Shown here: piece by piece, positions 8,510 to 17,328 of the stretch
Layout: each line of letters begins with the position of its first letter
How positions within the stretch are numbered: the stretch's first letter is position 1
Source: Chitinophaga silvisoli
GTDB taxonomy: Bacteria > Bacteroidota > Bacteroidia > Chitinophagales > Chitinophagaceae
NCBI RefSeq assembly: GCF_003412465.1
Contig: NZ_QTJV01000010.1
Coordinates: 248,001 to 312,000, forward strand
Length of the DNA: 64,000 nt
Direction of reading: 5' to 3'
Program-made: the position numbers and the translations under genes
Notes under the pieces: generated by a model
What the model saw: the letters and a program-made list of their open reading frames with translations, nothing else
Database searches by the model: none
Told to the model about the DNA's origin: nothing

Positions 8510-9331
8510 TTACAGGTTTTTAACAGCTCTGAAGCCCTGGTTCTGTACGCAATAATTTGCTTTTAAACTTCCACGGAAGGCAAAGCGCATAAAGGCCGCA
8601 TAGTTCATCAGGTCGGTCGCACCTATGGAGCCACTGCCACAAAATTTAGCTGCATCGTTAGATACATCTTTTCTTGATTCACCTGATAACATTACTTCAT
8701 TAAAATCGGCCGTCCATTCCCAGACCAATCCATGCAGATCGGCAATGCCCCATACATTTTCAGGTGTCTGGTGCACACGATTGCCGGCGGTGTTGGGTTT
8801 TTCATACCAACTGAGAATGTCTTTGTTGTAGGATGTTTTGTTGCGTGCATCTTCAGTCGTTTCATCAGCCATGGCGGCATATTCCCATTGATCTACAGTG
8901 GGCAGTGATTTACCGGCAGCATCACAGTAAGCTTTGGCCGCAAACCAGGAGATGTTGGTCACGGGTGCTTCCGGATCCATAGCAGGCGATAGCGTGGTAT
9001 CGTTCGTCCAGTTCAACAGGTAATTGCTTTCTGCATAGATGCGTTTTACCTGTGAACGCCGCCATTGCGGATTACGTTTTACAAATTCCAGGAAGCGGCT
9101 ATTGGTGACGGGGACCACGTCCATCATGAATCCCCGTACCAAAATTGAAGTATCTTTTTTGCCAAAGAAGGGAGTGTAAACGCCACTTTTCACTTCAGTC
9201 ATCTTTACGGTATCATTTACAGGTGACAGGGTAACCTGTAGCATGGGGGTGGTCATCTCCTGCTGCGCCGGAACGCGGGTGCAGGATACGGCGAAACAGA
9301 TACCTGTGACAGAAAGGATTGTTGTTTTCAT
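8510..9331 (-). CDS. Formylglycine-generating-enzyme-like (SUMF1 fold) lipoprotein of the nirK operon
   Basis: This 273-residue protein has an N-terminal signal with a cysteine near residue 17 (FAVSC), suggesting a lipoprotein. The SUMF1/FGE fold is shown by GFMMDVVPVTNSRFLEF, PVTNISWFAAKAYC, LPTVDQWEYAA, VWEWTADF and the closing QNQGFRAV. Enzymatic FGEs need a pair of catalytic cysteines in the C-terminal core. Here that stretch (FRGSLKANYCVQNQGFRAV) holds only one, so sulfatase activation is unlikely. There is also no sulfatase gene in the window. The start ATG overlaps the nirK stop by one base (TAATG), implying translational coupling. It may help mature or anchor nitrite reductase, but this role is inferred. 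Confidence 0.8.
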   Translation of the reverse strand: MKTTILSVTGICFAVSCTRVPAQQEMTTPMLQVTLSPVNDTVKMTEVKSGVYTPFFGKKDTSILVRGFMMDVVPVTNSRFLEFVKRNPQWRRSQVKRIYAESNYLLNWTNDTTLSPAMDPEAPVTNISWFAAKAYCDAAGKSLPTVDQWEYAAMADETTEDARNKTSYNKDILSWYEKPNTAGNRVHQTPENVWGIADLHGLVWEWTADFNEVMLSGESRKDVSNDAAKFCGSGSIGATDLMNYAAFMRFAFRGSLKANYCVQNQGFRAVKNL

Positions 9332-10770
9332 TAGTGAGCTCTTTGAGAAGCAACCATTGCCGGTTTAATTTCCTGTTTCTTGTTGCCCCAGCTGGAGTAA
9401 ACGAACGTGAGCACGTTGGCTATTTCTTCATCACTCAGTACCTGTGCTGGCATTACGCCATTGAATTTAGCTCCATTCACCATTACTTCGCCTGTTTTAC
9501 CATGCAGTACTACGCCGATCGCCCTGTTTACATCTGCATTGAGAAAATCAGATTTTGCAAGGGGAGGGAAGGCGTTTGGAATACCCTGACCATTCTCCTG
9601 GTGGCAGGCCTGACAAGTTTTAGCAAAGACAGATTTACCCAGTGCAACTCTTTCTTCATGACTGGTCGCTTTAGGTGCATCAGGTACTTTTTCACCAGGC
9701 ATGTTCTGGATGGTACTGCCTTCAGGCTGGTAGATGCCTTCGGTTTGCTTACCGGAATAGATTTGTTTATTTTCATCGCCGGTCACAGTCAGCATGCCCA
9801 GGGAGCCTTTGTTGAAAGTACGGGTGATGGAGTGGTCTACGATTACAAAAGTGCCAGGTACTTCGCATTTAAAGTCCACGATAGACGCACCACCTGCAGG
9901 AATTAAAGTCGTCTGTACGTTGTGGTTAACCAGGCCGCCGCCTTCAACATTTACATGATCGAAGATTTCGCCGATAACGTGGAAGGAGGATACCATGTTA
10001 GGACCACCATTACCTACAAAGAGACGTACGGTTTCGCCAACTTTAGCTTTCAGTGAATTATCACCTGTGAGTGAACCTACACGGCCGTTGAATACAACGT
10101 AATCAGGACGTTCGTCGACGGCTTTCTGCATATCGAATGGTTGCAGACCGGGATCACCATTTTTACCTTTGGTATAGAAGTCCCCCTGCATGATATAGTA
10201 TTCTTTATCGACAGGAGGCAGGCCACCTTCCGGTTCAACGAGGATCAGGCCATACATACCGTTTGCAATGTGCATAGCTACAGGAGCGGTGGCGCAGTGG
10301 TATACGAAGAGGCCAGGGTTCAGCACTTTGAAGGAGAAGGTCACTTCATGACCGGGGGCCACGAAGGAGGAGGCAGCACCGCCACCAGTACCGGTTACGG
10401 CATGGAGGTCGATGTTGTGAGGCAGTTTATTGTTAGGGTGATTTTTCAGGTGAAATTCCACTTCGTCGCCCACACGGGTACGGATAAAGCTACCGGGCAC
10501 GGTGCCGTTGAAAGTCCAGTAGAGGTATTTTACACCATCGGCCATCGTCCCTTCTTTCTCAACAATTTCCATGTTTACAATGAGTTTGGTCGCTTCCCTG
10601 TTACCTATTGGTTTCGGTACTAGTGGGGGAGAGGTGAGTTCGGCGATGCTTTCACCTACGACTTTTATTTCCGTAGGTGGTATTTTAGTTTGTTCTGGTG
10701 TGGAGCTGGAACAGGCGTTCAGCAACCATGCGCTGAGGAATACGCAGAATAGAAATTTGAGTCTGGTCAT
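9331..10770 (-). CDS. nirK: Copper-containing nitrite reductase fused to cytochrome c
   Basis: NirK reduces nitrite to nitric oxide in denitrification. Read from the ATG at 10770 it has 479 residues and a lipoprotein-type signal (WLLNAC). The two cupredoxin domains carry the copper ligands. Type 2 sites are at HNIDLHA, SSFHVIG and VDHSI, and the type 1 site is in YHCATAPVAMHIANGM. The last 120 residues form a class I cytochrome c domain with CQACH and a distal methionine in NGVMPAQ. NirK with a C-terminal heme domain is a known variant that takes electrons directly. A longer frame reaches 10815, but the signal peptide and the promoter spacing favour 10770. It heads an operon with the FGE-like and SCO-type genes. 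Confidence 0.95.
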   Translation of the reverse strand: MTRLKFLFCVFLSAWLLNACSSSTPEQTKIPPTEIKVVGESIAELTSPPLVPKPIGNREATKLIVNMEIVEKEGTMADGVKYLYWTFNGTVPGSFIRTRVGDEVEFHLKNHPNNKLPHNIDLHAVTGTGGGAASSFVAPGHEVTFSFKVLNPGLFVYHCATAPVAMHIANGMYGLILVEPEGGLPPVDKEYYIMQGDFYTKGKNGDPGLQPFDMQKAVDERPDYVVFNGRVGSLTGDNSLKAKVGETVRLFVGNGGPNMVSSFHVIGEIFDHVNVEGGGLVNHNVQTTLIPAGGASIVDFKCEVPGTFVIVDHSITRTFNKGSLGMLTVTGDENKQIYSGKQTEGIYQPEGSTIQNMPGEKVPDAPKATSHEERVALGKSVFAKTCQACHQENGQGIPNAFPPLAKSDFLNADVNRAIGVVLHGKTGEVMVNGAKFNGVMPAQVLSDEEIANVLTFVYSSWGNKKQEIKPAMVASQRAH

Positions 10771-10837
10771 GGTATAAGTGTTTGAGCTGCTTATCGGGTA
10801 TAGAATAAAAGACATTTTTATCTTTTATTCGTTGGTT

Positions 10838-10869
10838 CAAAAATAGGTTGGGAAATCTGGGGGGACAAA
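10838..10869 (-). promoter_or_regulatory. Bacteroidota-type promoter of the nirK operon
   Basis: On the minus strand TTTG (10866-10869) is followed after 20 bases by TATTTTTG (10838-10845). This matches the Bacteroidota consensus TTTG, 17-23 bases, TAnnTTTG exactly. It lies 68 bp upstream of the chosen nirK start, giving a leader of roughly 60 bases. I saw no FNR-like TTGAC-N4-GTCAA site next to it. Confidence 0.7.
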
Positions 10870-10926
10870 CACATTGGTTAGGCAGGGGAATGATTGTGGT
10901 CAGGGAGGAAAGTGTATATTGTGGGT

Positions 10927-11280
10927 ATGAAGATAATAGTCAAGGTGATATATTATTTATTGTTGTTGGGGTTGAATGCAGGTGCTGCCTATTATATGGG
11001 GTGGTTATATTTTTTGAATAAGACGGCGGGGTATTTTTTTAGTTTTCTTGAATCTCCCGCTGTATCACCTGGTATAGATGATAATGAGTTATTGCTCTCC
11101 CTCGTAAAATATGCCCTGGTGCTGATTGGTATTATATCAGTGATTTCATTGCTGTTAACGCTTTTATTTAAAAGGTGGCTGGGCTTTGACAGGAAAAAGG
11201 TGATGCGAATTAGTATTATACAAATTGTGTTGCTTTCATTCTGTTGCAGTCTTATTTTTATCTGGGTGTATCATGCTTAG
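10927..11280 (+). CDS. Small membrane protein of unknown function
   Basis: From the ATG at 10927 the protein has 117 residues. Three hydrophobic segments are visible, at about residues 5-28, 53-75 and 88-112. A short polar stretch with acidic residues (PGIDDNELL) lies between the first two, and a basic loop (KRWLGFDRKKVM) lies before the last. Starting 11 codons earlier would need a TTG and add residues that do not look like a membrane protein start. It is divergent from nirK and stands alone. No family is recognised. Confidence 0.5.
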   Translation: MKIIVKVIYYLLLLGLNAGAAYYMGWLYFLNKTAGYFFSFLESPAVSPGIDDNELLLSLVKYALVLIGIISVISLLLTLLFKRWLGFDRKKVMRISIIQIVLLSFCCSLIFIWVYHA

Positions 11281-11407
11281 GAGGGATGGGTTTCTTACTT
11301 TTAACCTTCACGATCCTTAGCCGGGTTGACCTGTAACCTAATGAATCGTTTTTCCAATTCCACTATTTTCTCTACCTTGGTCCTCTTAGGTTCAAAAACC
11401 AACTTTT

Positions 11408-12415
11408 ATGGAGCGTGTTGATATAAAACGATTAGCAGAAAAGCTCAACCTATCCACTTCTACTGTTTCGAGGGCATTCAGGGGTAATAGTGACATCAAT
11501 CCTGAAACTAAAGCAAGAATTTTGTCTGCAGCAAAGGAGTTCAACTACCAGCCAAACCACCATGCCAGCAACTTACGGGATAAGCGAAGTAATACTATCG
11601 CCATCATCGTACCGGAAATCGCGAATAACTTCTTCTCCCAGGCCATCCATGGCATTGAACGTGTAGCAAGAGAGAAAGACTACTATACATTGATTTACCT
11701 CACGGATGATGATTATGATAAAGAGGTAATGTTCGTCGAAAAGCTGTACAATGGCCGTGTAGATGGGATCATTATGTCTGCCTCCGGGGAAGCCAATGAC
11801 CACCGTTACCTGAAGACTGCGGGTACCAGACAGATTCCCCTGGTATTCTTCGATAGGGTCTATGATGATATAGATGTACCGAAGGTAACCACTGATGACT
11901 ATGCGAGTGCATTTTCAGCCACCCGTCACCTTATAGAGGCGGGTTGTAAAAAGATTGCTTTCCTGGTAATCAATAAAAGTATGTCCATCGGTAATATCCG
12001 TATGCAGGGTTACAGAGATGCCTTGCAGGATGCCGGTATTCCATTCCAGGAACAGCTGGTAGTGGATTGTAGCAATGACTACGACAAAAACTACCAGATC
12101 CTGACAGATTTCCTGGTGCATGAGCGGCCTGACGGTCTCTTCACGGCAGTAGAGCGCCTGGCTATTTCAAGTTATTACGTTTGCCATGATCAGGGTATCA
12201 ATATCCCGAAGGATGTGAAAGTGGTGAGCTTTTCCAGCCTGGAAATTGCCTCTCTGCTCAATCCTGCATTGAGCACCATTACCCAGCCAGCCTATGATCT
12301 AGGCACCCATGCTGCAGAAATGCTGTTCAAAGTACTGGAAGGGACCCCTCCCCAGAACAATCATATCATATTGGGTTCCAAGCTCATCCCGCGTTATTCG
12401 TCGGCAAAAGTGTAA
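11408..12415 (+). CDS. LacI-family regulator of the starch/maltodextrin locus
   Basis: The 335-residue protein has an N-terminal LacI helix-turn-helix (VDIKRLAEKLNLSTSTVSRAF), the hinge HASNLRDKRS, and a periplasmic-binding-type sensor domain to the end (NTIAIIVPEIANNFFSQ onward). It stands directly upstream of susC, susD, susE/F, GH13, pgmB, GH65 and a sugar transporter, all on the same strand. The likely inducer is maltose or a maltodextrin. The 20-bp palindrome at 12498 in the gap before susC is a strong candidate for its operator. Repressor or activator cannot be decided from sequence. Confidence 0.92.
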   Translation: MERVDIKRLAEKLNLSTSTVSRAFRGNSDINPETKARILSAAKEFNYQPNHHASNLRDKRSNTIAIIVPEIANNFFSQAIHGIERVAREKDYYTLIYLTDDDYDKEVMFVEKLYNGRVDGIIMSASGEANDHRYLKTAGTRQIPLVFFDRVYDDIDVPKVTTDDYASAFSATRHLIEAGCKKIAFLVINKSMSIGNIRMQGYRDALQDAGIPFQEQLVVDCSNDYDKNYQILTDFLVHERPDGLFTAVERLAISSYYVCHDQGINIPKDVKVVSFSSLEIASLLNPALSTITQPAYDLGTHAAEMLFKVLEGTPPQNNHIILGSKLIPRYSSAKV

Positions 12416-12464
12416 GCAAAAGAAAAAAAATGAAACAAAATGTTAGGAAAAACAAAAAATTGTA

Positions 12465-12472
12465 TACTTTAG
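12465..12472 (+). promoter_or_regulatory. Possible -7 box of the sus operon promoter
   Basis: TACTTTAG at 12465-12472 fits the Bacteroidota -7 consensus TAnnTTTG with one mismatch. The upstream TTTG box is not clear. A start site about 7 bases later would put the palindrome at 12498 just inside the transcript, a sensible repressor position. The gap 12416-12742 holds this box, the palindrome and a leader of about 260 bases, and I saw no other gene in it. Confidence 0.35.
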
Positions 12473-12497
12473 CAGCATAAATCATTTTTATTCCACG

Positions 12498-12517
12498 TTC
12501 CGGGAACGTTCCCGGAA
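12498..12517 (+). promoter_or_regulatory. Perfect 20-bp palindrome, candidate LacI operator
   Basis: TTCCGGGAACGTTCCCGGAA is a perfect palindrome centred on the CG step typical of LacI-family operators. It lacks a loop and has no T-tract, so it is not a terminator of the lacI gene. It lies 83 bp after that gene and about 225 bp before susC. I saw no second copy of the core GGGAACGTTCCC in the window. Confidence 0.7.
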
Positions 12518-12742
12518 ATGTTCAACACAGATACAATATGCTTTCAACTTAGAACTTACGGATGAACAACAGGGGGGACTGGGACCTGCTTATGAATAAT
12601 ACTTATCCCTTCCCATACAACAATGAAAAATTGCACTGAATTCTAATAAGGAATTCTACAGCCATTTTCTTGTCTTTTCATTAAACGCGCTGCATAGGCA
12701 GTAGCGTAACAGCAATTCCTTGTCTTTAAAATGAAACGTTAA

Positions 12743-15700
12743 ATGAAACGAACACACTTTACCCGGTTAGCGCTGCTGTTGTGTTTTATCCTGATCACTT
12801 TAGGCGTATACGCCCAGTCAGGAAGTATCAGCGGATCCGTTACGGACGACACGAACAGTCCGGTACCGGGAACCATCCTTTTTATTAAAGGCACCAGCAA
12901 AAATGCAGTAGCTGATAGTGTAGGTCATTACACTATCCATGGTATAAGTGCCGGTAGTTACGTACTGGTAGCAAGAATGGCAGGCTTTGAAGCCGTAGAA
13001 AAAGCCATCACTGTAGGAAGCGGAAATGTAGATCTTAACATTCAACTGAAAACTGATACCAAAGGATTAAGCGAAGTAGTGGTGATCGGTTATGGTACGC
13101 AGAAGAAAAGCGATCTGACCGGATCCATCGCCCTCGTATCTACGAAAGATTTTAACAAAGGCCCGGCCTCTTCTCCTGAACAACTCATCACTGGTAAAGT
13201 ACCGGGTGTACTGATCACTTCCAATGGTGGTGCACCAGGTAGCGGTAGTACCATTCGTGTACGTGGTGGTGCCTCCCTGAATGCTACCAACGATCCGCTG
13301 GTTGTAATTGATGGAGTACCTGTTGAAAACGGTAATGTGAGCGGTTCTTCCAATGCACTGGCAATGGTGAACCCGAATGATATCGAATCATTCAGCGTAC
13401 TGAAAGATGCATCTGCAACTGCCATCTACGGTTCCCGTGCATCAAATGGTGTGGTGATCATCACTACCAAGAAAGGTCGTGCTGGCGATAAACTGAAACT
13501 TGCTTTCAGCACCAACAATGCGGTGTCTAAAGTAACCAGCTTTTCACCCGTATTATCCGCGTCAGAATTTACTGATATCGTAAAAGCACATGGTACTGAT
13601 GCACAGATTGCCATGCTGGGTACTGATAATACAGACTGGCAGAAACAAATTTACCAGTCTGCACTGAGCTCTGACAATAACCTGAGCATCAGCGGTTCCT
13701 GGAAAAAATTACCTTACCGTGTATCTGTAGGTCACCTCTACCAGGATGGTATCCTCAAAACATCTAACCTGAAAAGGACCTCCGGCGCGGTCAACCTCTC
13801 TCCAAGTCTCTTCGACGATCACCTGAAGATTAACCTGAACCTGAAAGGATCTGTGGCTGACAACCGTTTCGCTGATCAGGGAGCAATCAATGCCGCGAAT
13901 GCTTTTGATCCTACCAAACCTGTTTACTCCGGTAATGACAAGTTCGGCGGTTACTATGAGTGGATGCAAAATGATGCACTGTTTGCTTTGGCTACAAGAA
14001 ACCCGCTGGGTATGCTGAAACTGAAGAATGATGCATCTACCGTGAAGAGAAGTATCGGCAACTTACAGTTCGACTACAAGTTCCATTTCCTGCCTGACCT
14101 GCATGCAAATATGAACCTGGGTTATGACTACTCTAAAGGTACCGGTAATACAGATATTCCTGCTTACGCTGCATTGTCTTATTACAATGGTAAGGGTGGT
14201 TCCTTCCATCACTACGAACAGGAAAAACAGGATAAACTGTTTGATTTCTACCTGAACTATAATAAATCTTTAAAGGCAATTAAGAGCACAGTGAGTGCCA
14301 CTGCCGGTTATTCTTACCAGGATTTCATCACTACCACACCAGCATTTGCTACCCTGGATGGTTCCGGTGATACTACTACTGCCGCAGGTAACTATAGCAA
14401 ATCACAGCATACACTCGTTTCCTTCTTCGGTCGTTTGAACTATACCTTCAACGAGAAGTATATGCTGACTGCTACCCTGCGTCGTGATGGTACTTCCCGT
14501 TTCCAGAAACACTGGGGTAACTTCCCTTCTGTAGCACTGGCGTGGAGAATTAAGGATGAGAACTTCCTGAAGAATTCAAAAGTACTTTCTGACCTGAAAC
14601 TGAGACTGGGTTATGGTGTAACCGGCCAGGAAGATATCGGGCAGGATTATGCTGCCGTATCCCGCTATACATGGGGTGATGCTGCATCTTCCTACCAACT
14701 GGGGGATGCTTACTATCAAACATTGCGTGCTGCAGGTTATGACCAGAACATCAAGTGGGAACAGACAGCCACTTACAACATCGCTATGGACTATGGTTTC
14801 CTGAATAACCGCATCAACGGTAGTGTAGACTTCTACTATAAGAAAACAAGCGATCTGCTGGCAACGGTGACTGCTCCTGCAGGTACGAACCTGACCAACA
14901 CTTTGTTCACAAACGTAGGTAGCCTGGAAAACAGGGGTGTGGAATTCATCATCAATGCTACGCCAATCCTGACGAAGGACTTCTCCTGGAATGCAGGGTT
15001 TAATATTACCTACAACCACAACAAGATCCTGTCTCTCTCCAAAGTGAAGAGTGATACAGCTGTAGGTTTTGCTACAGGTGGCATCGACGGGGGTACTGGT
15101 AATACGATCCAGATCAATTCAACTGGTTATGCAATCAATTCCTTCTACGTATACAAACAGATCTACGATAAGAACGGCAAACCAATTGAAGGTTTATATG
15201 AAGACAGAAATGGTGATGGTGCTATTACAGCAGCGGATAAATATCGCTACAAATCACCAAATCCAACTTTGTACCTGAGCTTCAATTCTAACTTCAATTA
15301 CAAAGAGTGGACCCTTGGGTTCAGTCTGCGTAGCAACATTGGTAACTACATCTACAACAACCAGGCTTCCAACTTCGGCAACTACAAGTCTTTCCAGAAT
15401 GCGGCATTCCTGGCAAATATGTCTTCCAGTGTATTGAAGACAAGTTTTGCGAATCCACAATACTGGTCTGATTACTATGTAGAGAATGGCTCATTTGTGC
15501 GTATGGATTACCTGAACCTGGCATATGATTTTGGCCGTGTATGGCATCAAAAACTTGGTGTGCGGGTGAATGCCAACGTACAGAACGTATTCGTGATCAC
15601 CAAATACAGTGGTCAGGATCCGGAAGTGTTCAGCGGTATAGACAATAGGTTCTATCCACGTCCTCGTGTATATTCCCTGGGCGTAAACCTCGATTTCTAA
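12743..15700 (+). CDS. susC: SusC-like TonB-dependent outer-membrane transporter
   Basis: The 985-residue protein imports oligosaccharides across the outer membrane together with SusD. After a signal peptide (about 1-24) comes a carboxypeptidase-regulatory-like domain (GSISGSVTDDTNSPVPG, about 25-110). The SusC linker VVVIGYGTQKKSDLTGS and the TonB plug (about 115-240) follow, then a large beta-barrel ending in DF. Length and order are normal for SusC. Immediately in front of the start codon is a three-codon frame (ATG AAA CGT TAA) whose stop touches the susC ATG. susD follows after 18 bp. The locus content points to starch or maltodextrin as substrate. Confidence 0.95.
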   Translation: MKRTHFTRLALLLCFILITLGVYAQSGSISGSVTDDTNSPVPGTILFIKGTSKNAVADSVGHYTIHGISAGSYVLVARMAGFEAVEKAITVGSGNVDLNIQLKTDTKGLSEVVVIGYGTQKKSDLTGSIALVSTKDFNKGPASSPEQLITGKVPGVLITSNGGAPGSGSTIRVRGGASLNATNDPLVVIDGVPVENGNVSGSSNALAMVNPNDIESFSVLKDASATAIYGSRASNGVVIITTKKGRAGDKLKLAFSTNNAVSKVTSFSPVLSASEFTDIVKAHGTDAQIAMLGTDNTDWQKQIYQSALSSDNNLSISGSWKKLPYRVSVGHLYQDGILKTSNLKRTSGAVNLSPSLFDDHLKINLNLKGSVADNRFADQGAINAANAFDPTKPVYSGNDKFGGYYEWMQNDALFALATRNPLGMLKLKNDASTVKRSIGNLQFDYKFHFLPDLHANMNLGYDYSKGTGNTDIPAYAALSYYNGKGGSFHHYEQEKQDKLFDFYLNYNKSLKAIKSTVSATAGYSYQDFITTTPAFATLDGSGDTTTAAGNYSKSQHTLVSFFGRLNYTFNEKYMLTATLRRDGTSRFQKHWGNFPSVALAWRIKDENFLKNSKVLSDLKLRLGYGVTGQEDIGQDYAAVSRYTWGDAASSYQLGDAYYQTLRAAGYDQNIKWEQTATYNIAMDYGFLNNRINGSVDFYYKKTSDLLATVTAPAGTNLTNTLFTNVGSLENRGVEFIINATPILTKDFSWNAGFNITYNHNKILSLSKVKSDTAVGFATGGIDGGTGNTIQINSTGYAINSFYVYKQIYDKNGKPIEGLYEDRNGDGAITAADKYRYKSPNPTLYLSFNSNFNYKEWTLGFSLRSNIGNYIYNNQASNFGNYKSFQNAAFLANMSSSVLKTSFANPQYWSDYYVENGSFVRMDYLNLAYDFGRVWHQKLGVRVNANVQNVFVITKYSGQDPEVFSGIDNRFYPRPRVYSLGVNLDF

Positions 15701-15718
15701 TTAACAAACAGGAACGTT

Positions 15719-17311
15719 ATGATCAGGAAATTCATATATAATACAATGCTTGCCGCGGTGATGATCGGAGGTCTGGCAGCTTGTACAAAAGACCTGGACC
15801 GAAATCCTATCACGGAAGAAACTACGGCCAGTGTATATACAAAATTCAGTAATTACAAAAGTATCCTGGCCAAGCTGTATGCAGGTCTGGCTACTACAGG
15901 ACAAACCGGGCCTACCGGTAGTGCTGATATCAGTGGGATTGATGAAGGTACTTCCAACTACATCCGTGCTTATTTCCAGATGCAGGAATTACCTACAGAC
16001 GAAACGGTGATGGGATGGAATGATGGTACTATTCAAAACTTCCACAGGATGAACTGGACAGCTGATGACAACTTCATCACTGCCATGTTTGCCCGTCTTT
16101 TTTACCAGATTTCCCAGTGTAATGAGTTTATCCGTCAGACATCTGATGCGAAGCTGAGCAGCAACGGGATTACAGGTAGCGATGCTGAAACGGCAAAGAC
16201 CTTCAGGGCAGAAGCCAGGTTCCTGCGTGCACTGAGCTACTATCATGCCATGGATATGTTTGGCAATGTACCTTTCGCTACCGATACCAACCAGGTATCT
16301 TACTATTATCCTAACCAGGTGACCCGTGCACAACTGTTCACTTATATTGAATCAGAACTGAAAGACCTCGAAAGCCAGCTGGTAGATCCTGGAGCGAATG
16401 AGTATGGTCGTGCGGACAAGGCTTGTGTATGGATGCTCTTATCCAGGTTGTACCTGAATGCAGCAGTATATACCGGTACTGACCGTTATACGGATGCTAT
16501 CACCTATAGTTCCAAAGTGATCAACGCAGGTTTCTCACTGGTGAACAACTATGCAAACATGTTCATGGCAGATAATAATGCTACTTCCAGAACAGAGTTC
16601 CTGCTTACTTCCAACTATGACGGTGCCAGAACACAGACTTATGGTGGTACTACATACCTGACCTGCGCATCAATAGGCGGTACGATGACTCCTGCTGATC
16701 ATGGTGTAAGCAGTGCATGGGCAGGTTTACGTACTACCAGTGCACTGGTAAAATTGTTCCCTGATGTAACAGGTGCTACGGATAGTCGTGCGATGTTTTA
16801 CACCAGCGGACAAAACCTGGAAATCAATGACCTGGCCACCTTCACAGATGGTTATGCTGTCACCAAGTGGAGCAACAAAACATCTACCGGTGGTAGAGGT
16901 TCCAGCACTACGTTCGTAGATACTGACTTCCCGCTGTTCCGTTTACCGGAAGCTTACCTGAACTATGCAGAAGCTGTATTAAGAGGTGGTAGTGGTGGCA
17001 ACACCGGCGATGCGCTGACTTATGTAAACGCCCTTCGTACAAGAGCTTATGGTGATGCCAGCGGCAATATTACCAGTGGGCAGCTCACCCTGCAATTCAT
17101 CCTGGATGAAAGAGGCCGTGAATTCTACTGGGAAGGTTATCGCAGAACAGATCTGATCCGTTACGGTTTATTTACCGGCAGTACATATGTATGGCCATGG
17201 AAAGGAGGGGTAGCAGCTGGTGCAGCGGTAGGTGACTTCCGTAACCTGTACCCGATTCCTGCTACAGAACTGGTGGCTAATCCTAATCTCAAACAGAACA
17301 GTGGTTACTAA
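15719..17311 (+). CDS. susD: SusD-like starch-binding outer-membrane lipoprotein
   Basis: This 530-residue SusD-family protein has a lipobox (GGLAAC, cysteine near residue 22) and the family's N-terminal motif KDLDRNPITEE. A long TPR-like helical region includes TFRAEARFLRALSYYHAMDMFG, and the C-terminal part contains FPLFRLPEAYLNYAEA and ILDERGREFYWEGYRRTDLIRYG. SusD binds glycan at the cell surface and caps the SusC barrel. It lies 18 bp after susC and 17 bp before the SusE/F-like gene. Only parts of motifs are quoted here. Confidence 0.95.
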   Translation: MIRKFIYNTMLAAVMIGGLAACTKDLDRNPITEETTASVYTKFSNYKSILAKLYAGLATTGQTGPTGSADISGIDEGTSNYIRAYFQMQELPTDETVMGWNDGTIQNFHRMNWTADDNFITAMFARLFYQISQCNEFIRQTSDAKLSSNGITGSDAETAKTFRAEARFLRALSYYHAMDMFGNVPFATDTNQVSYYYPNQVTRAQLFTYIESELKDLESQLVDPGANEYGRADKACVWMLLSRLYLNAAVYTGTDRYTDAITYSSKVINAGFSLVNNYANMFMADNNATSRTEFLLTSNYDGARTQTYGGTTYLTCASIGGTMTPADHGVSSAWAGLRTTSALVKLFPDVTGATDSRAMFYTSGQNLEINDLATFTDGYAVTKWSNKTSTGGRGSSTTFVDTDFPLFRLPEAYLNYAEAVLRGGSGGNTGDALTYVNALRTRAYGDASGNITSGQLTLQFILDERGREFYWEGYRRTDLIRYGLFTGSTYVWPWKGGVAAGAAVGDFRNLYPIPATELVANPNLKQNSGY

Positions 17312-17328
17312 TCAAAACATTTTCTATC

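Noticed and set aside
8510..9331. A sulfatase-activating formylglycine-generating enzyme
   Set aside because: Only one cysteine in the catalytic region, no sulfatase gene in the window, and tight coupling with nirK.
12498..12517. The palindrome as a terminator of the lacI gene
   Set aside because: It has no loop and no T-tract, and is a perfect palindrome at an operator-like position.
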